DNA of 6,342 nt from an uncultured Bacilli bacterium (GTDB taxonomy: Bacteria; Bacillota_I; Bacilli_A; RF39; UBA660), in the NCBI GenBank assembly GCA_947624695.1, contig CANQLN010000062.1:1-6342 (forward strand), written 5' to 3'. Positions 1 through 6,312 of this stretch are shown in pieces (within the stretch, counting starts at the first letter, position 1; each line of letters begins with the position of its first letter). The position numbers were made by a program, and so were the translations under genes. A model generated the notes under the pieces. The model worked only from the letters and a program-made list of their open reading frames with translations. It had not been told where the DNA came from and searched no databases.

Positions 1-2682
1 ATTAACTTCGGTTATTCCCATCATGGTAGCGACAAAAGACGAACCAACTGAACCCCGGGAACCAACTAAAAAGCCATCATCATTACTCTTCTTAACTAAC
101 TTTTGAGCAATCAGATAAATAACGTCAAAGCCACCCCCGATAATTCCCTTTAACTCTTGTTCAATCCGCTCTTTAATATTATTAGGTAAAGGGTCACCAT
201 ACCAATCTTTAGCTTTAGTGTAAACCATTTCTTCCACAATTTCTTTCGAATTGTCAATTTTAGGAGAGAAAGGAACCCCACCCGTTTCAATAATAACTTC
301 AACTATTTCACATTTAGAAGCAATAATATTTGGGTTGGTTACGACAATTTCTTGAGCTTTTTCTTGGCCTAAAAAGGAGAAAGCCTCTAGCATTTCGGAA
401 GTCGTATAAAAATGCATATCGGGAACATCTATCCCTCTTTTATTTAATGGGTGTAATTTACCATTGAATCTTTGAGCAATGATAATATCCCGATATATTT
501 TATCTTCTCTTCTTAAATGATGAGCATCACTCGTGGCACAAACCATTACCCCCGCTTCTTCCGCAACTCTTACAATTTTTTTAATATGAGTATAAATATC
601 TGATAAGCTTTTAATAAAGCTAGATTCCATTTGAATAAGATAAGAATAAACCTCTGGGGGTTGCACTTCAATATAATCATAATATTGCATCATTTTTGCT
701 AGTTCTTCATCTTCTTTATTGAAAGTTGCTTCAAATATTTCGCCATTAACACAACCACTACCAAAAAGTAAACCTTCCCGATGTTTATTTAATTCATCAC
801 GTGGTAATTTCGTTTGGTCACCTTTAAAAAGATATTTCGTATTAGCATAACTAATTATTTTAAACAAATTTTTTAAACCCACTTTATTTTGGACTAAAAC
901 GGACATGTGAAAAGGACGAGAAAATTTAAGTAATGCTTCTTGATCCACGGAGTCATAAAGTTTTTGGGTCGTTTCAATATTACGATTACTTAAAACTTTA
1001 GCCATTTTATAAAAGGCTATAGCTGTTCCTTCACTATCGTAATCTCCTCTATGGTGTGATTCTTCATCCCAAGGGACATCTAAATTTTTAACAAGTGTTG
1101 ATAACTTATGGTTTTTCCACTCAGGATAAAGCATTCTTGCTATACCCATAGTATCAATAACCGTATTAGTAAATTCTCCTAAATTATATTTATTCATCGC
1201 AGCCGTAATAAAACCAATATCAAATTTGGCATTATGGGCTACTAAAGGACGATCCCCGATAAACTCTAAAAATCTCTTTGTAGCATTTTCTTCTGTATCT
1301 TTATCTTGTAACATCTCATCAGTAATATTCGTAAGTTCCACAATTTTTTCCGGTAGTTTTCTTCCGGGATTAATAAGTTCATCAAAGTGGTCACTAACTA
1401 CTCCATTTTTAATTTTTACAGCCCCAATTTCAATCATTTGGTCATGATAAGGCGTAAAACCAGTTGTCTCAGTATCGAATACAACAAATTCCGTTTCTAA
1501 TAAATCATAATCTTTTAAATTAAAGATTAAATCATTTTCGTTATTAACAATACTCATTTCGGCACCATAAATAACTTTAAATTTATCTTCTTCTTTTTCA
1601 ATTCCTTTATTAATATTACAAACCGCATGATATAAATCTGGATAAGATTGTAAACAGTTATGATCCGTTACCGCGACCGCTTTATGACCTAATTTCTTGG
1701 CATATTTAACTAGTTCCGTGGCATCAATAACGCCATCCATCGCACTCATTTTAGTATGAGTATGAAGTTCTACTCTTTTTTCTTCCGCTGTATCTACAAT
1801 ATCTTCATCTTTGCTTTTAATCTTTTCAATACTCCGACCATTTAAAACCATTTGTCTTAAATAATTGTCCATTTCAATGTTGCCAAAAATCCGGTACCAG
1901 CCGCCTTCTTTAATCCCTTTATTTAAAGCTCTATACTCTTCTTCTTTAAATCGCACAAATTTTACTAAGAAACTATCCGTTTTATCACTAACTTTTAGAT
2001 TAATAATATAAGCTGTCGCTTTTTGCCCTTTTCTCTCACTAGCCTCTTTCCCAAAAACATAACCTTCAATAATTACATTTTTTGCCTCACCAATAATATT
2101 TTTAATTTGGGTTACTTCCCCATCCTTATGAAAACCTAAAATTACGGGATTATCTTCCTTTTTTTCTAAAGAAACTTTTTTCTCTTCTTCAATCTCTTTT
2201 TTTAATTCTTTATTTAATTCCGGATTAACAACAATTTCAATTTGGTATTCTCCTAAACCATAATTTTTTAAATTAGTTTTTATTTCATCTAAATAATCAT
2301 CATGAGGTATATAAATTTCACTTGCTACTTCTAAATAAATAATCTTATCTTTAACTTCTTTCAAATTACCAAGAACTCCGGATAATGAAGGATGTTCAAA
2401 AATAATATTATTCATAAAAATTTGCACATAATCAGTAATATCTTGATTAGTAACTTCATCATAAACCATTTCTAAGTAGCATTTATCAACTCCATTAATG
2501 CCTTTTTTCCCCGCATTAAAAAGATTAGTTACAATGTCATAACTTAAAACCCGAGGATTGTGTAAATATACGGTATAAACTTTAGTCTCTCTATTAAAAA
2601 TGACTTTCGCAATTTCCAAATCTTTAAATTCATCACGATATTCCACATTAATACTTTTTAAAAATCTTTCTAATTCTTCCAT
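1..2682 (-). CDS. polC: DNA polymerase III alpha subunit, PolC type (3' part beyond the window)
   Basis: Main replicative DNA polymerase of low-GC Gram-positives, combining DNA synthesis with 3'-5' proofreading at the fork. I translated the whole frame: 894 codons are open without a stop, and the family is usually about 1,430 residues, so roughly 540 are missing. Domains in order: N-terminal region (about 1-185, charged linker near 170-185); OB fold (about 190-290); PHP part one with HTHT at 307-310, MD at 315-316, TDHN at 339-342 and GAE at 373-375; an inserted DEDDh exonuclease with DTET (D403, E405), AHNAKFD (D488), and H544 with D549; PHP part two from about 589 with SDAHH at 718-722; then the start of the palm with LVGSRGSVGSSFVATM at 872-887. 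The polymerase aspartates lie off the window. The ATG at 2680-2682 follows AAGGAG (2690-2695) by 7 nt, and dnaE ends 4 bp upstream. Identification is very secure. Confidence 0.97.
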   Translation of the reverse strand, partial: MEELERFLKSINVEYRDEFKDLEIAKVIFNRETKVYTVYLHNPRVLSYDIVTNLFNAGKKGINGVDKCYLEMVYDEVTNQDITDYVQIFMNNIIFEHPSLSGVLGNLKEVKDKIIYLEVASEIYIPHDDYLDEIKTNLKNYGLGEYQIEIVVNPELNKELKKEIEEEKKVSLEKKEDNPVILGFHKDGEVTQIKNIIGEAKNVIIEGYVFGKEASERKGQKATAYIINLKVSDKTDSFLVKFVRFKEEEYRALNKGIKEGGWYRIFGNIEMDNYLRQMVLNGRSIEKIKSKDEDIVDTAEEKRVELHTHTKMSAMDGVIDATELVKYAKKLGHKAVAVTDHNCLQSYPDLYHAVCNINKGIEKEEDKFKVIYGAEMSIVNNENDLIFNLKDYDLLETEFVVFDTETTGFTPYHDQMIEIGAVKIKNGVVSDHFDELINPGRKLPEKIVELTNITDEMLQDKDTEENATKRFLEFIGDRPLVAHNAKFDIGFITAAMNKYNLGEFTNTVIDTMGIARMLYPEWKNHKLSTLVKNLDVPWDEESHHRGDYDSEGTAIAFYKMAKVLSNRNIETTQKLYDSVDQEALLKFSRPFHMSVLVQNKVGLKNLFKIISYANTKYLFKGDQTKLPRDELNKHREGLLFGSGCVNGEIFEATFNKEDEELAKMMQYYDYIEVQPPEVYSYLIQMESSFIKSLSDIYTHIKKIVRVAEEAGVMVCATSDAHHLRREDKIYRDIIIAQRFNGKLHPLNKRGIDVPDMHFYTTSEMLEAFSFLGQEKAQEIVVTNPNIIASKCEIVEVIIETGGVPFSPKIDNSKEIVEEMVYTKAKDWYGDPLPNNIKERIEQELKGIIGGGFDVIYLIAQKLVKKSNDDGFLVGSRGSVGSSFVATMMGITEVN

Positions 2683-2686
2683 GTTG

Positions 2687-2695
2687 TTACTCCTT
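2687..2695 (-). promoter_or_regulatory. polC ribosome binding site inside the end of dnaE
   Basis: The last two sense codons of dnaE (AAG GAG, 2690-2695) are also a full Shine-Dalgarno core for polC. They are followed directly by the dnaE TAA stop (2687-2689) and then, after 4 nt, by the polC ATG. The spacing from AAGGAG to ATG is 7 nt, which is close to optimal. Ribosomes terminating on dnaE therefore stand on the polC initiation region. This is the classic layout for translational coupling or reinitiation, and it means no separate polC promoter or terminator can sit between the two reading frames. Confidence 0.9.
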
Positions 2696-5548
2696 AACTA
2701 ATCTATTTATTATTATACTATATTTATCATATCTTTTGCTAACATTTCCCCACACTTTTATCATATCATTTTTTGCCAAGTTTTGTAAAAGTGCAAAATT
2801 ATTAGGAAATATGGTAAAATCACAAGTTCCGGTTTCATCAGAAGCACTGATAAAGCCCATATCTTCTCCTTTTTTGGTTTTAATTAAACTAATATCTTCA
2901 ATCATGACATAACAAACGATATTTTTAAAAACATATTTTTTAATATTTTCTAATTTCATTACTTCATTATCATTATATTTAGAAGATGGATGATTACTAA
3001 TATAAAAGCCATAGCTATTAATTTCATTCTCTCTTTTTTCTTCTTTACTATAGTCTACTTCTTCTTTTAATTCGGGAATTAAAGCATAATCTCCTAGATC
3101 ATGATATAAAGAACCATAATTAATTAAAACATCTAAATTATCAATTAAAGTTTTCGCATTAATATTAAACTCCTCTAAAGCCCCTGCTAAAATAAGCATG
3201 CGATATTCTCCTTTAGTTAAAACATTATAAGTTCTTTTGAAAAAATCAAAAACATCTTTAAATATACCTTCTTCATTTCGCACTTTTAAAATATTTTTAA
3301 TGCTTTCACTTCGAAAATTTTGAATTTTGGAAAAAGGAAGATAAATAGTTTTATCTCTTAAAACAAAACTATCACTTGATAAATTCAAACTAACACCCTT
3401 TATTTCATAGCCATTCTTTTTAAGGTCGTTTAAATAAGTCTTAAATTTATGATTGTTGGCTTCACCATCTAGAATTGCAAAAGTAAACAAAGCTTTATAA
3501 TGCACTTTTAAATAAGCCATTAAATAAGAAATATAAGCATAAGAAACAGAATGGGCTTTATTAAATCCATAAGAAGCAAAGGAAAGAATATGATTAAAAA
3601 TATTTTGGGCAACCTCTTTGTCATAACCATTTCTTTGACATCTTAACATAAATTCATTTTCTTTTTCTTTAAGAATTTCTTCTTTCTTTTTAGACATGGC
3701 TCTTCTAATATTATCAGCTTCAGCATAACTAAAATTAGCCATTTTAACTAAAATACTAATGACTTGTTCTTGATAAACAATTACGCCATAAGTCTCTTTT
3801 AAAATATCTTTTAAAGATTCATGATAATACGTAATTTTTTCTTGACCATTTTTTCTTTTAATATAAGTTTCTAATTCCCTACTTGGTCCCGGACGGACTA
3901 AAGCAATGGATGCGATTAATTCCGCAAAACTTTGTGGGCGATATTTTACAAGCATACTTTTAAAAGAAGCTGTTTCAAATTGAAAAATGCCATCAGTATC
4001 TGCTCTACTAAAGAGATCAAAAACTTCTTGATCATCTAAAGGAATATCTAAAATATTAAAATCTGGAATATTTTCTACAATCTTACTAATAATACTTAAA
4101 TTTTTTAAACCTAAAAAGTCCATCTTTAAAAGGCCTAAATCTTCTAAGTATTCCATCGGAACTCCCGTTAAATAAACCTCATTATTTTTATACATCGGAA
4201 CTATTTCATCTAAAGGTTTATTTGCAATGACAATCCCCGCGGCATGAGTACTAATATTTTTCTTAAGGCCTTCTAAATGAAGCGCTACTTCGTACATCTT
4301 TTTAAGCTCCGGATAAACTTTTAAATAATCTTGAACAATTTTTAATTTTAAATTATTTTTTAAATCTAAGTCTTTATTAATAACTTTTAAAAATTTATTA
4401 ATGACTTTTTCATTAATATTAAAAATACTAGCAACTTCTCTTAAAACAAGACGCGTTTTTAAAGTCGAAAAAGTCACTCCACCCGAAACATTCTCTTCCC
4501 CATATTTACTCTTAACATAAGAAATAACTTCATCTCTTTTAGTACTATCAAAGTCAATATCAATATCGGGCATTGTTACTCTATCTGGGTTTAAAAATCT
4601 TTCAAATAATAAATTATATTTAACTGGATCAATATCGGTAATCCCAATTACATAACTTACTAAACTCCCAGCGGCACTTCCTCTTCCAGGCCCTACTAAG
4701 ATATGATTCTTTTTCGCATATAAAACATAATCATAAACGATTAAAAAATAATCAACAAAGCCCATTTTTTTAATCACCGATAATTCATATTTTAACCGTT
4801 CCACATAAATAGTTGGTACATTATTATTAAGTCTTTTTTTTAAACCTTTTAAAGCAAGATTAGCTAAATAAGTATAAGAGTCTTCTCCCTTGTTAAATTC
4901 CGGAATATATCTTTTCCCCATCGGCATAGTAACATTAAGAAGACTACTTACTTCTTCCATTTTTTCTTCATCAAAACTAGTTACTTTAAAATCAAAATAA
5001 TTAGTATAATAATTTTCTTCTTCGCCGCTAATTTTATCTAAATATTTTAAATACTCTTGATCATCTTCTCGAAAACATTTAATGCATCTTACATAAACAA
5101 CATGACTATCTTTTACTAAAGCATTTTGGCATTCTCGACTATTTTCATAACCAATATATAAATTTTCTATAAAAGAAACATCATCAAAAAGTTCTAAACT
5201 TTTAAAAGGAACAATAGCTAAAAGATTGTCACTTAACATTTTAAGTTCACTAATACTAATTTTTCTTTCGCTAATAATAGTATTTATTTTTAATAAATTT
5301 TTATAGCCTTCATAATTTTTCGCGTATAAGTAAATACTTTTTTCATTTAAATCTATTTCTAAACCAATAAGTGGTTTAATATTATGAGCAAGACAAGTTT
5401 TATAAAATTCAATTACCCCAAAAAGATTCTTATCACATATAGCACAACTAGAAATTTTATTTTGCACACAAAAATTAACTAAATCTTTAACTTTAATTAA
5501 ACTTCTAAGTAAGCTATAATCAGTTGTAACTTTAAGTGGTATATACAT
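2687..5548 (-). CDS. dnaE: DNA polymerase III alpha subunit, DnaE type
   Basis: Second C-family replicase. In B. subtilis the homologue extends RNA primers and hands over to PolC. The gene encodes 953 residues, shorter than the roughly 1,065-1,160 of S. aureus, B. subtilis or E. coli DnaE. It starts with a PHP-like domain (1-about 200) whose metal ligands look lost: KVTTDYSLL at 6-14 replaces HxHxxYSLL, CDKN at 38-41 replaces TDHxN, and CIKCF at 155-159 stands near the usual NDxHY. The polymerase core is intact: GPGRGSAAGS at 286-295, PDIDIDF at 327-333 (likely catalytic D330 and D332), KMDFLGL at 475-481 (D477), FQFE at 522-525, RPGP at 552-555, and GFNKAHSVSYA at 661-671. A helix-hairpin-helix region (about 715-800), the GFYISNHP segment (847-854) and a C-terminal OB fold (about 872-953) follow. 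There is no inserted exonuclease. The ATG lies 5 nt after GAGGGAG (5554-5560). It leads a unit with polC. Confidence 0.97.
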   Translation of the reverse strand: MYIPLKVTTDYSLLRSLIKVKDLVNFCVQNKISSCAICDKNLFGVIEFYKTCLAHNIKPLIGLEIDLNEKSIYLYAKNYEGYKNLLKINTIISERKISISELKMLSDNLLAIVPFKSLELFDDVSFIENLYIGYENSRECQNALVKDSHVVYVRCIKCFREDDQEYLKYLDKISGEEENYYTNYFDFKVTSFDEEKMEEVSSLLNVTMPMGKRYIPEFNKGEDSYTYLANLALKGLKKRLNNNVPTIYVERLKYELSVIKKMGFVDYFLIVYDYVLYAKKNHILVGPGRGSAAGSLVSYVIGITDIDPVKYNLLFERFLNPDRVTMPDIDIDFDSTKRDEVISYVKSKYGEENVSGGVTFSTLKTRLVLREVASIFNINEKVINKFLKVINKDLDLKNNLKLKIVQDYLKVYPELKKMYEVALHLEGLKKNISTHAAGIVIANKPLDEIVPMYKNNEVYLTGVPMEYLEDLGLLKMDFLGLKNLSIISKIVENIPDFNILDIPLDDQEVFDLFSRADTDGIFQFETASFKSMLVKYRPQSFAELIASIALVRPGPSRELETYIKRKNGQEKITYYHESLKDILKETYGVIVYQEQVISILVKMANFSYAEADNIRRAMSKKKEEILKEKENEFMLRCQRNGYDKEVAQNIFNHILSFASYGFNKAHSVSYAYISYLMAYLKVHYKALFTFAILDGEANNHKFKTYLNDLKKNGYEIKGVSLNLSSDSFVLRDKTIYLPFSKIQNFRSESIKNILKVRNEEGIFKDVFDFFKRTYNVLTKGEYRMLILAGALEEFNINAKTLIDNLDVLINYGSLYHDLGDYALIPELKEEVDYSKEEKRENEINSYGFYISNHPSSKYNDNEVMKLENIKKYVFKNIVCYVMIEDISLIKTKKGEDMGFISASDETGTCDFTIFPNNFALLQNLAKNDMIKVWGNVSKRYDKYSIIINRLVKE

Positions 5549-5553
5549 AAAAT

Positions 5554-5560
5554 CTCCCTC
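5554..5560 (-). promoter_or_regulatory. dnaE ribosome binding site
   Basis: On the minus strand GAGGGAG precedes the dnaE ATG by 5 nt (ATTTT). It fixes that start codon and differs from the AAGGAG sites of the other genes in the window. With the proposed extended -10 element just upstream, transcription would begin within or next to this site, leaving only about a dozen leader bases. Confidence 0.7.
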
Positions 5561-5566
5561 AAATAT

Positions 5567-5575
5567 ATTATAACA
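5567..5575 (-). promoter_or_regulatory. Extended -10 promoter for dnaE-polC
   Basis: The minus strand reads TGTTATAAT, a consensus -10 hexamer (TATAAT, 5567-5572) with the TGn extension of an extended -10 promoter. At a 17-bp spacing the -35 position falls on 5590-5595, where the minus strand has TGTCAA, a poor match to TTGACA (2 of 6). Recognition would therefore rest on the extended -10. The predicted start is near 5560, giving a very short leader before the dnaE ATG. This is a sequence-match prediction. Confidence 0.65.
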
Positions 5576-5589
5576 TTACTTGAAAACAT

Positions 5590-5618
5590 TTGACATATCT
5601 TTTAATATATGATAAAGT
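5590..5618 (+). promoter_or_regulatory. Sigma-A-type promoter for rpmB
   Basis: A perfect TTGACA -35 (5590-5595) is followed after 17 bp by TAAAGT (5613-5618), which matches TATAAT at 4 of 6 positions. The expected transcription start is near 5625, about 6 nt before the SD. That places the upstream in-frame ATG at 5609 outside the mRNA and supports the start at 5645. The -35 hexamer coincides with the -35 position of the divergent dnaE promoter. Confidence 0.65.
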
Positions 5619-5630
5619 TTTTAAAGGAAA

Positions 5631-5637
5631 AAGGAGG
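5631..5637 (+). promoter_or_regulatory. rpmB ribosome binding site (decides the start)
   Basis: AAGGAGG, a near-complete Shine-Dalgarno sequence, lies 7 nt before the ATG at 5645. No comparable site precedes the in-frame ATG at 5609, so this site selects the shorter bL28 form. Confidence 0.9.
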
Positions 5638-5644
5638 CATTATA

Positions 5645-5803
5645 ATGGCAAAAAAAGTTACAAATAAAAAACCTTTAACAGGAAATTTAAGAAGCCATGC
5701 TTTAAATGCTACAAAAATGAAGCAAAAACCTAATTTACAAAAAAAGACTATTGATGGTAAAAAAGTAATTATTAGTGCAAGAGAAGCGAAAAAATTAAAA
5801 TAA
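5645..5803 (+). CDS. rpmB: 50S ribosomal protein bL28, short form
   Basis: Small basic protein of the large ribosomal subunit. The product has 52 residues and begins MAKKVTNKKPLTGNLRSHAL. It carries the bL28 core: KKP, GN, RSHALNATK (residues 16-24), PNLQKK (29-34), DGKKV and ISAREAK. Typical bacterial bL28 has about 61-63 residues. Here the usual Cys-containing N-terminal segment (such as KCxxTGKK) is reduced to KVTNKK with no cysteine, and the tail after SAR-A-K lacks the usual KSGKVERV-like end, finishing in KKLK. An in-frame ATG at 5609 would add 12 residues, but it lacks an SD and lies upstream of the predicted transcription start, so I chose 5645. The gene is monocistronic, between its own promoter and a terminator that overlaps its stop codon. 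It is divergent from dnaE. The identification rests on the motif pattern and is strong despite the short length. Confidence 0.92.
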   Translation: MAKKVTNKKPLTGNLRSHALNATKMKQKPNLQKKTIDGKKVIISAREAKKLK

Positions 5804-5823
5804 CCACTACGGTTATTTTTTTT
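5797..5823. terminator. Bidirectional intrinsic terminator between rpmB and the 111-residue protein gene
   Basis: AAAATAACC (5797-5805) and GGTTATTTT (5811-5819) form a perfect 9-bp stem around the 5-nt loop ACTAC. On the plus strand the right arm runs into continuous T to 5823, giving a rho-independent terminator for rpmB. On the minus strand the same stem is followed by AATTTTTTCG, so it can also end the convergent transcript. The left arm includes the rpmB stop codon (5801-5803), and the plus-strand T tract overlaps the stop of the opposing gene (5822-5824). The stem is A/T-rich with only two G-C pairs, so its strength depends on the U tract. Confidence 0.85.
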
Positions 5824-6157
5824 AATGCCTTACAGGAGTTTCTTCACTATATTGAAAACTTTGAGCATTTTTAAAAGTAATACGATTATGATTATTTCGT
5901 AAATCATCTTCATGAGCCATCAAATTAGCTGTTATACGTCCTTTACTAAGACTACCTGAATTTTTAGCAAAATCCGTACTAATAGAAGCTAGACTTTCTG
6001 TTTGCTCCATTAATTGATTAGATATATATATTAATAATTCAGAATTAACAGTTTCTCCTCTTTCTATATACTCACTTAATTCCGCAATTACTTCTTCAAT
6101 TTTTCCTTCAACTTTGGCTATTTCATTTACAATACCATTTACTTTATCATCTGACAT
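5822..6157 (-). CDS. Hypothetical helical/coiled-coil protein, 111 residues
   Basis: I do not recognise this protein. It has no signal peptide, membrane segment, cysteine or tryptophan, so it is probably cytoplasmic. Residues 6-30 show a clean heptad series with hydrophobic residues at 6, 9, 13, 16, 20, 23, 27 and 30 (V, I, I, V, I, V, L, Y) in a glutamate-rich stretch. After RGETVN a second amphipathic helix follows, with I45, L49, L56, I59 and F63 in a 3-4 pattern, which suggests a helical hairpin or oligomer. Residues 64-111 are polar, with several Asn, Arg and His residues, and end in SEETPVRH. The ATG at 6155-6157 is the first possible start, because an in-frame TAG lies three codons upstream. 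AAGGAG at 6170-6175 is 12 nt away, longer than usual. The gene has its own promoter and shares a terminator with rpmB. It is likely real, but its function is unknown. Confidence 0.75.
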   Translation of the reverse strand: MSDDKVNGIVNEIAKVEGKIEEVIAELSEYIERGETVNSELLIYISNQLMEQTESLASISTDFAKNSGSLSKGRITANLMAHEDDLRNNHNRITFKNAQSFQYSEETPVRH

Positions 6158-6169
6158 ATTTAACTATAT

Positions 6170-6175
6170 CTCCTT
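6170..6175 (-). promoter_or_regulatory. Ribosome binding site of the 111-residue protein gene, long spacing
   Basis: AAGGAG on the minus strand lies 12 nt before the ATG at 6157, well above the 5-9 nt common in this group and the 5-7 nt seen for the other genes here. No start codon in the same frame lies closer, because TAG falls between the SD and the ATG. Initiation may therefore be less efficient than for its neighbours. Confidence 0.65.
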
Positions 6176-6184
6176 ATCTATATA

Positions 6185-6213
6185 ATCTTATCTCTAATAA
6201 TTTAAAATGTAAA
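6185..6213 (-). promoter_or_regulatory. Sigma-A-type promoter for the 111-residue protein gene
   Basis: The minus strand shows TTTACA (6208-6213, 5 of 6 matches to TTGACA), a 17-bp spacer, and TAAGAT (6185-6190, 4 of 6 matches to TATAAT). The predicted start is near 6178, only a few bases before the SD. This is a prediction from sequence match, in very AT-rich DNA where chance hits are frequent. Confidence 0.5.
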
Positions 6214-6232
6214 TAATATTAAACATTTTTAG

Positions 6233-6275
6233 ACACTTTTAAGACTGGTAATTATCGGAAATTTTAAGATAGTGT
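6233..6275. repeat. Short direct repeats inside an inverted ACACT/AGTGT pair
   Basis: TTTTAAGA occurs at 6237-6244 and again at 6262-6269, 25 bp apart. The block is bounded by ACACT (6233-6237) and its reverse complement AGTGT (6271-6275). It lies upstream of the promoter of the 111-residue protein gene and overlaps a weak rightward promoter candidate, so it could be a regulator binding site. In DNA this AT-rich, the repeats could also be chance. Confidence 0.25.
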
Positions 6276-6280
6276 AGAAT
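6252..6280 (+). promoter_or_regulatory. Possible rightward promoter toward a gene beyond the right edge
   Basis: TAGAAT (6275-6280, 5 of 6 matches to TATAAT) is preceded at 17 bp by TTATCG (6252-6257), which matches the -35 consensus at only 3 positions. If used, it would start transcription near 6287, at the foot of the hairpin described next. No reading frame starts in the remaining bases, so any target gene is outside the window. Confidence 0.3.
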
Positions 6281-6287
6281 AATCACG

Positions 6288-6312
6288 GGTGAGTAGATTA
6301 AAATCAACCACC
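6288..6312. repeat. Imperfect hairpin near the right edge
   Basis: GGTG (6288-6291), GT (6293-6294) and GATT (6296-6299) can pair with CACC (6309-6312), AC (6307-6308) and AATC (6302-6305). That is ten base pairs interrupted by a bulged A at 6292 and an A-A mismatch. Neither strand has a T tract after it, so it is not an intrinsic terminator. It could be an operator palindrome or a structure at the 5' end of a rightward transcript. The remaining bases to 6342 are A/T-rich and show nothing else I can name. Confidence 0.35.

Noticed and set aside
1226..1447. Plus-strand open frame of 73 codons
   Set aside because: It lies antisense to the exonuclease domain of polC, has no SD before its ATG, and gives a serine-rich composition typical of a shadow of the real frame.
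1..2682. Possible broken or frameshifted polC
   Set aside because: Translation of all 894 codons gives one uninterrupted frame with every expected domain in order. The gene is only cut by the window edge.
5609..5644. Upstream ATG extending bL28 by 12 residues
   Set aside because: It has no SD, it lies before the predicted transcription start, the added residues translate the SD region itself, and they have no counterpart in the bL28 family.
5641..5646. TATAAT overlapping the rpmB start codon
   Set aside because: A perfect -10 hexamer by chance in AT-rich DNA. It has no reasonable -35 at 16-18 bp and would start transcription inside the gene.
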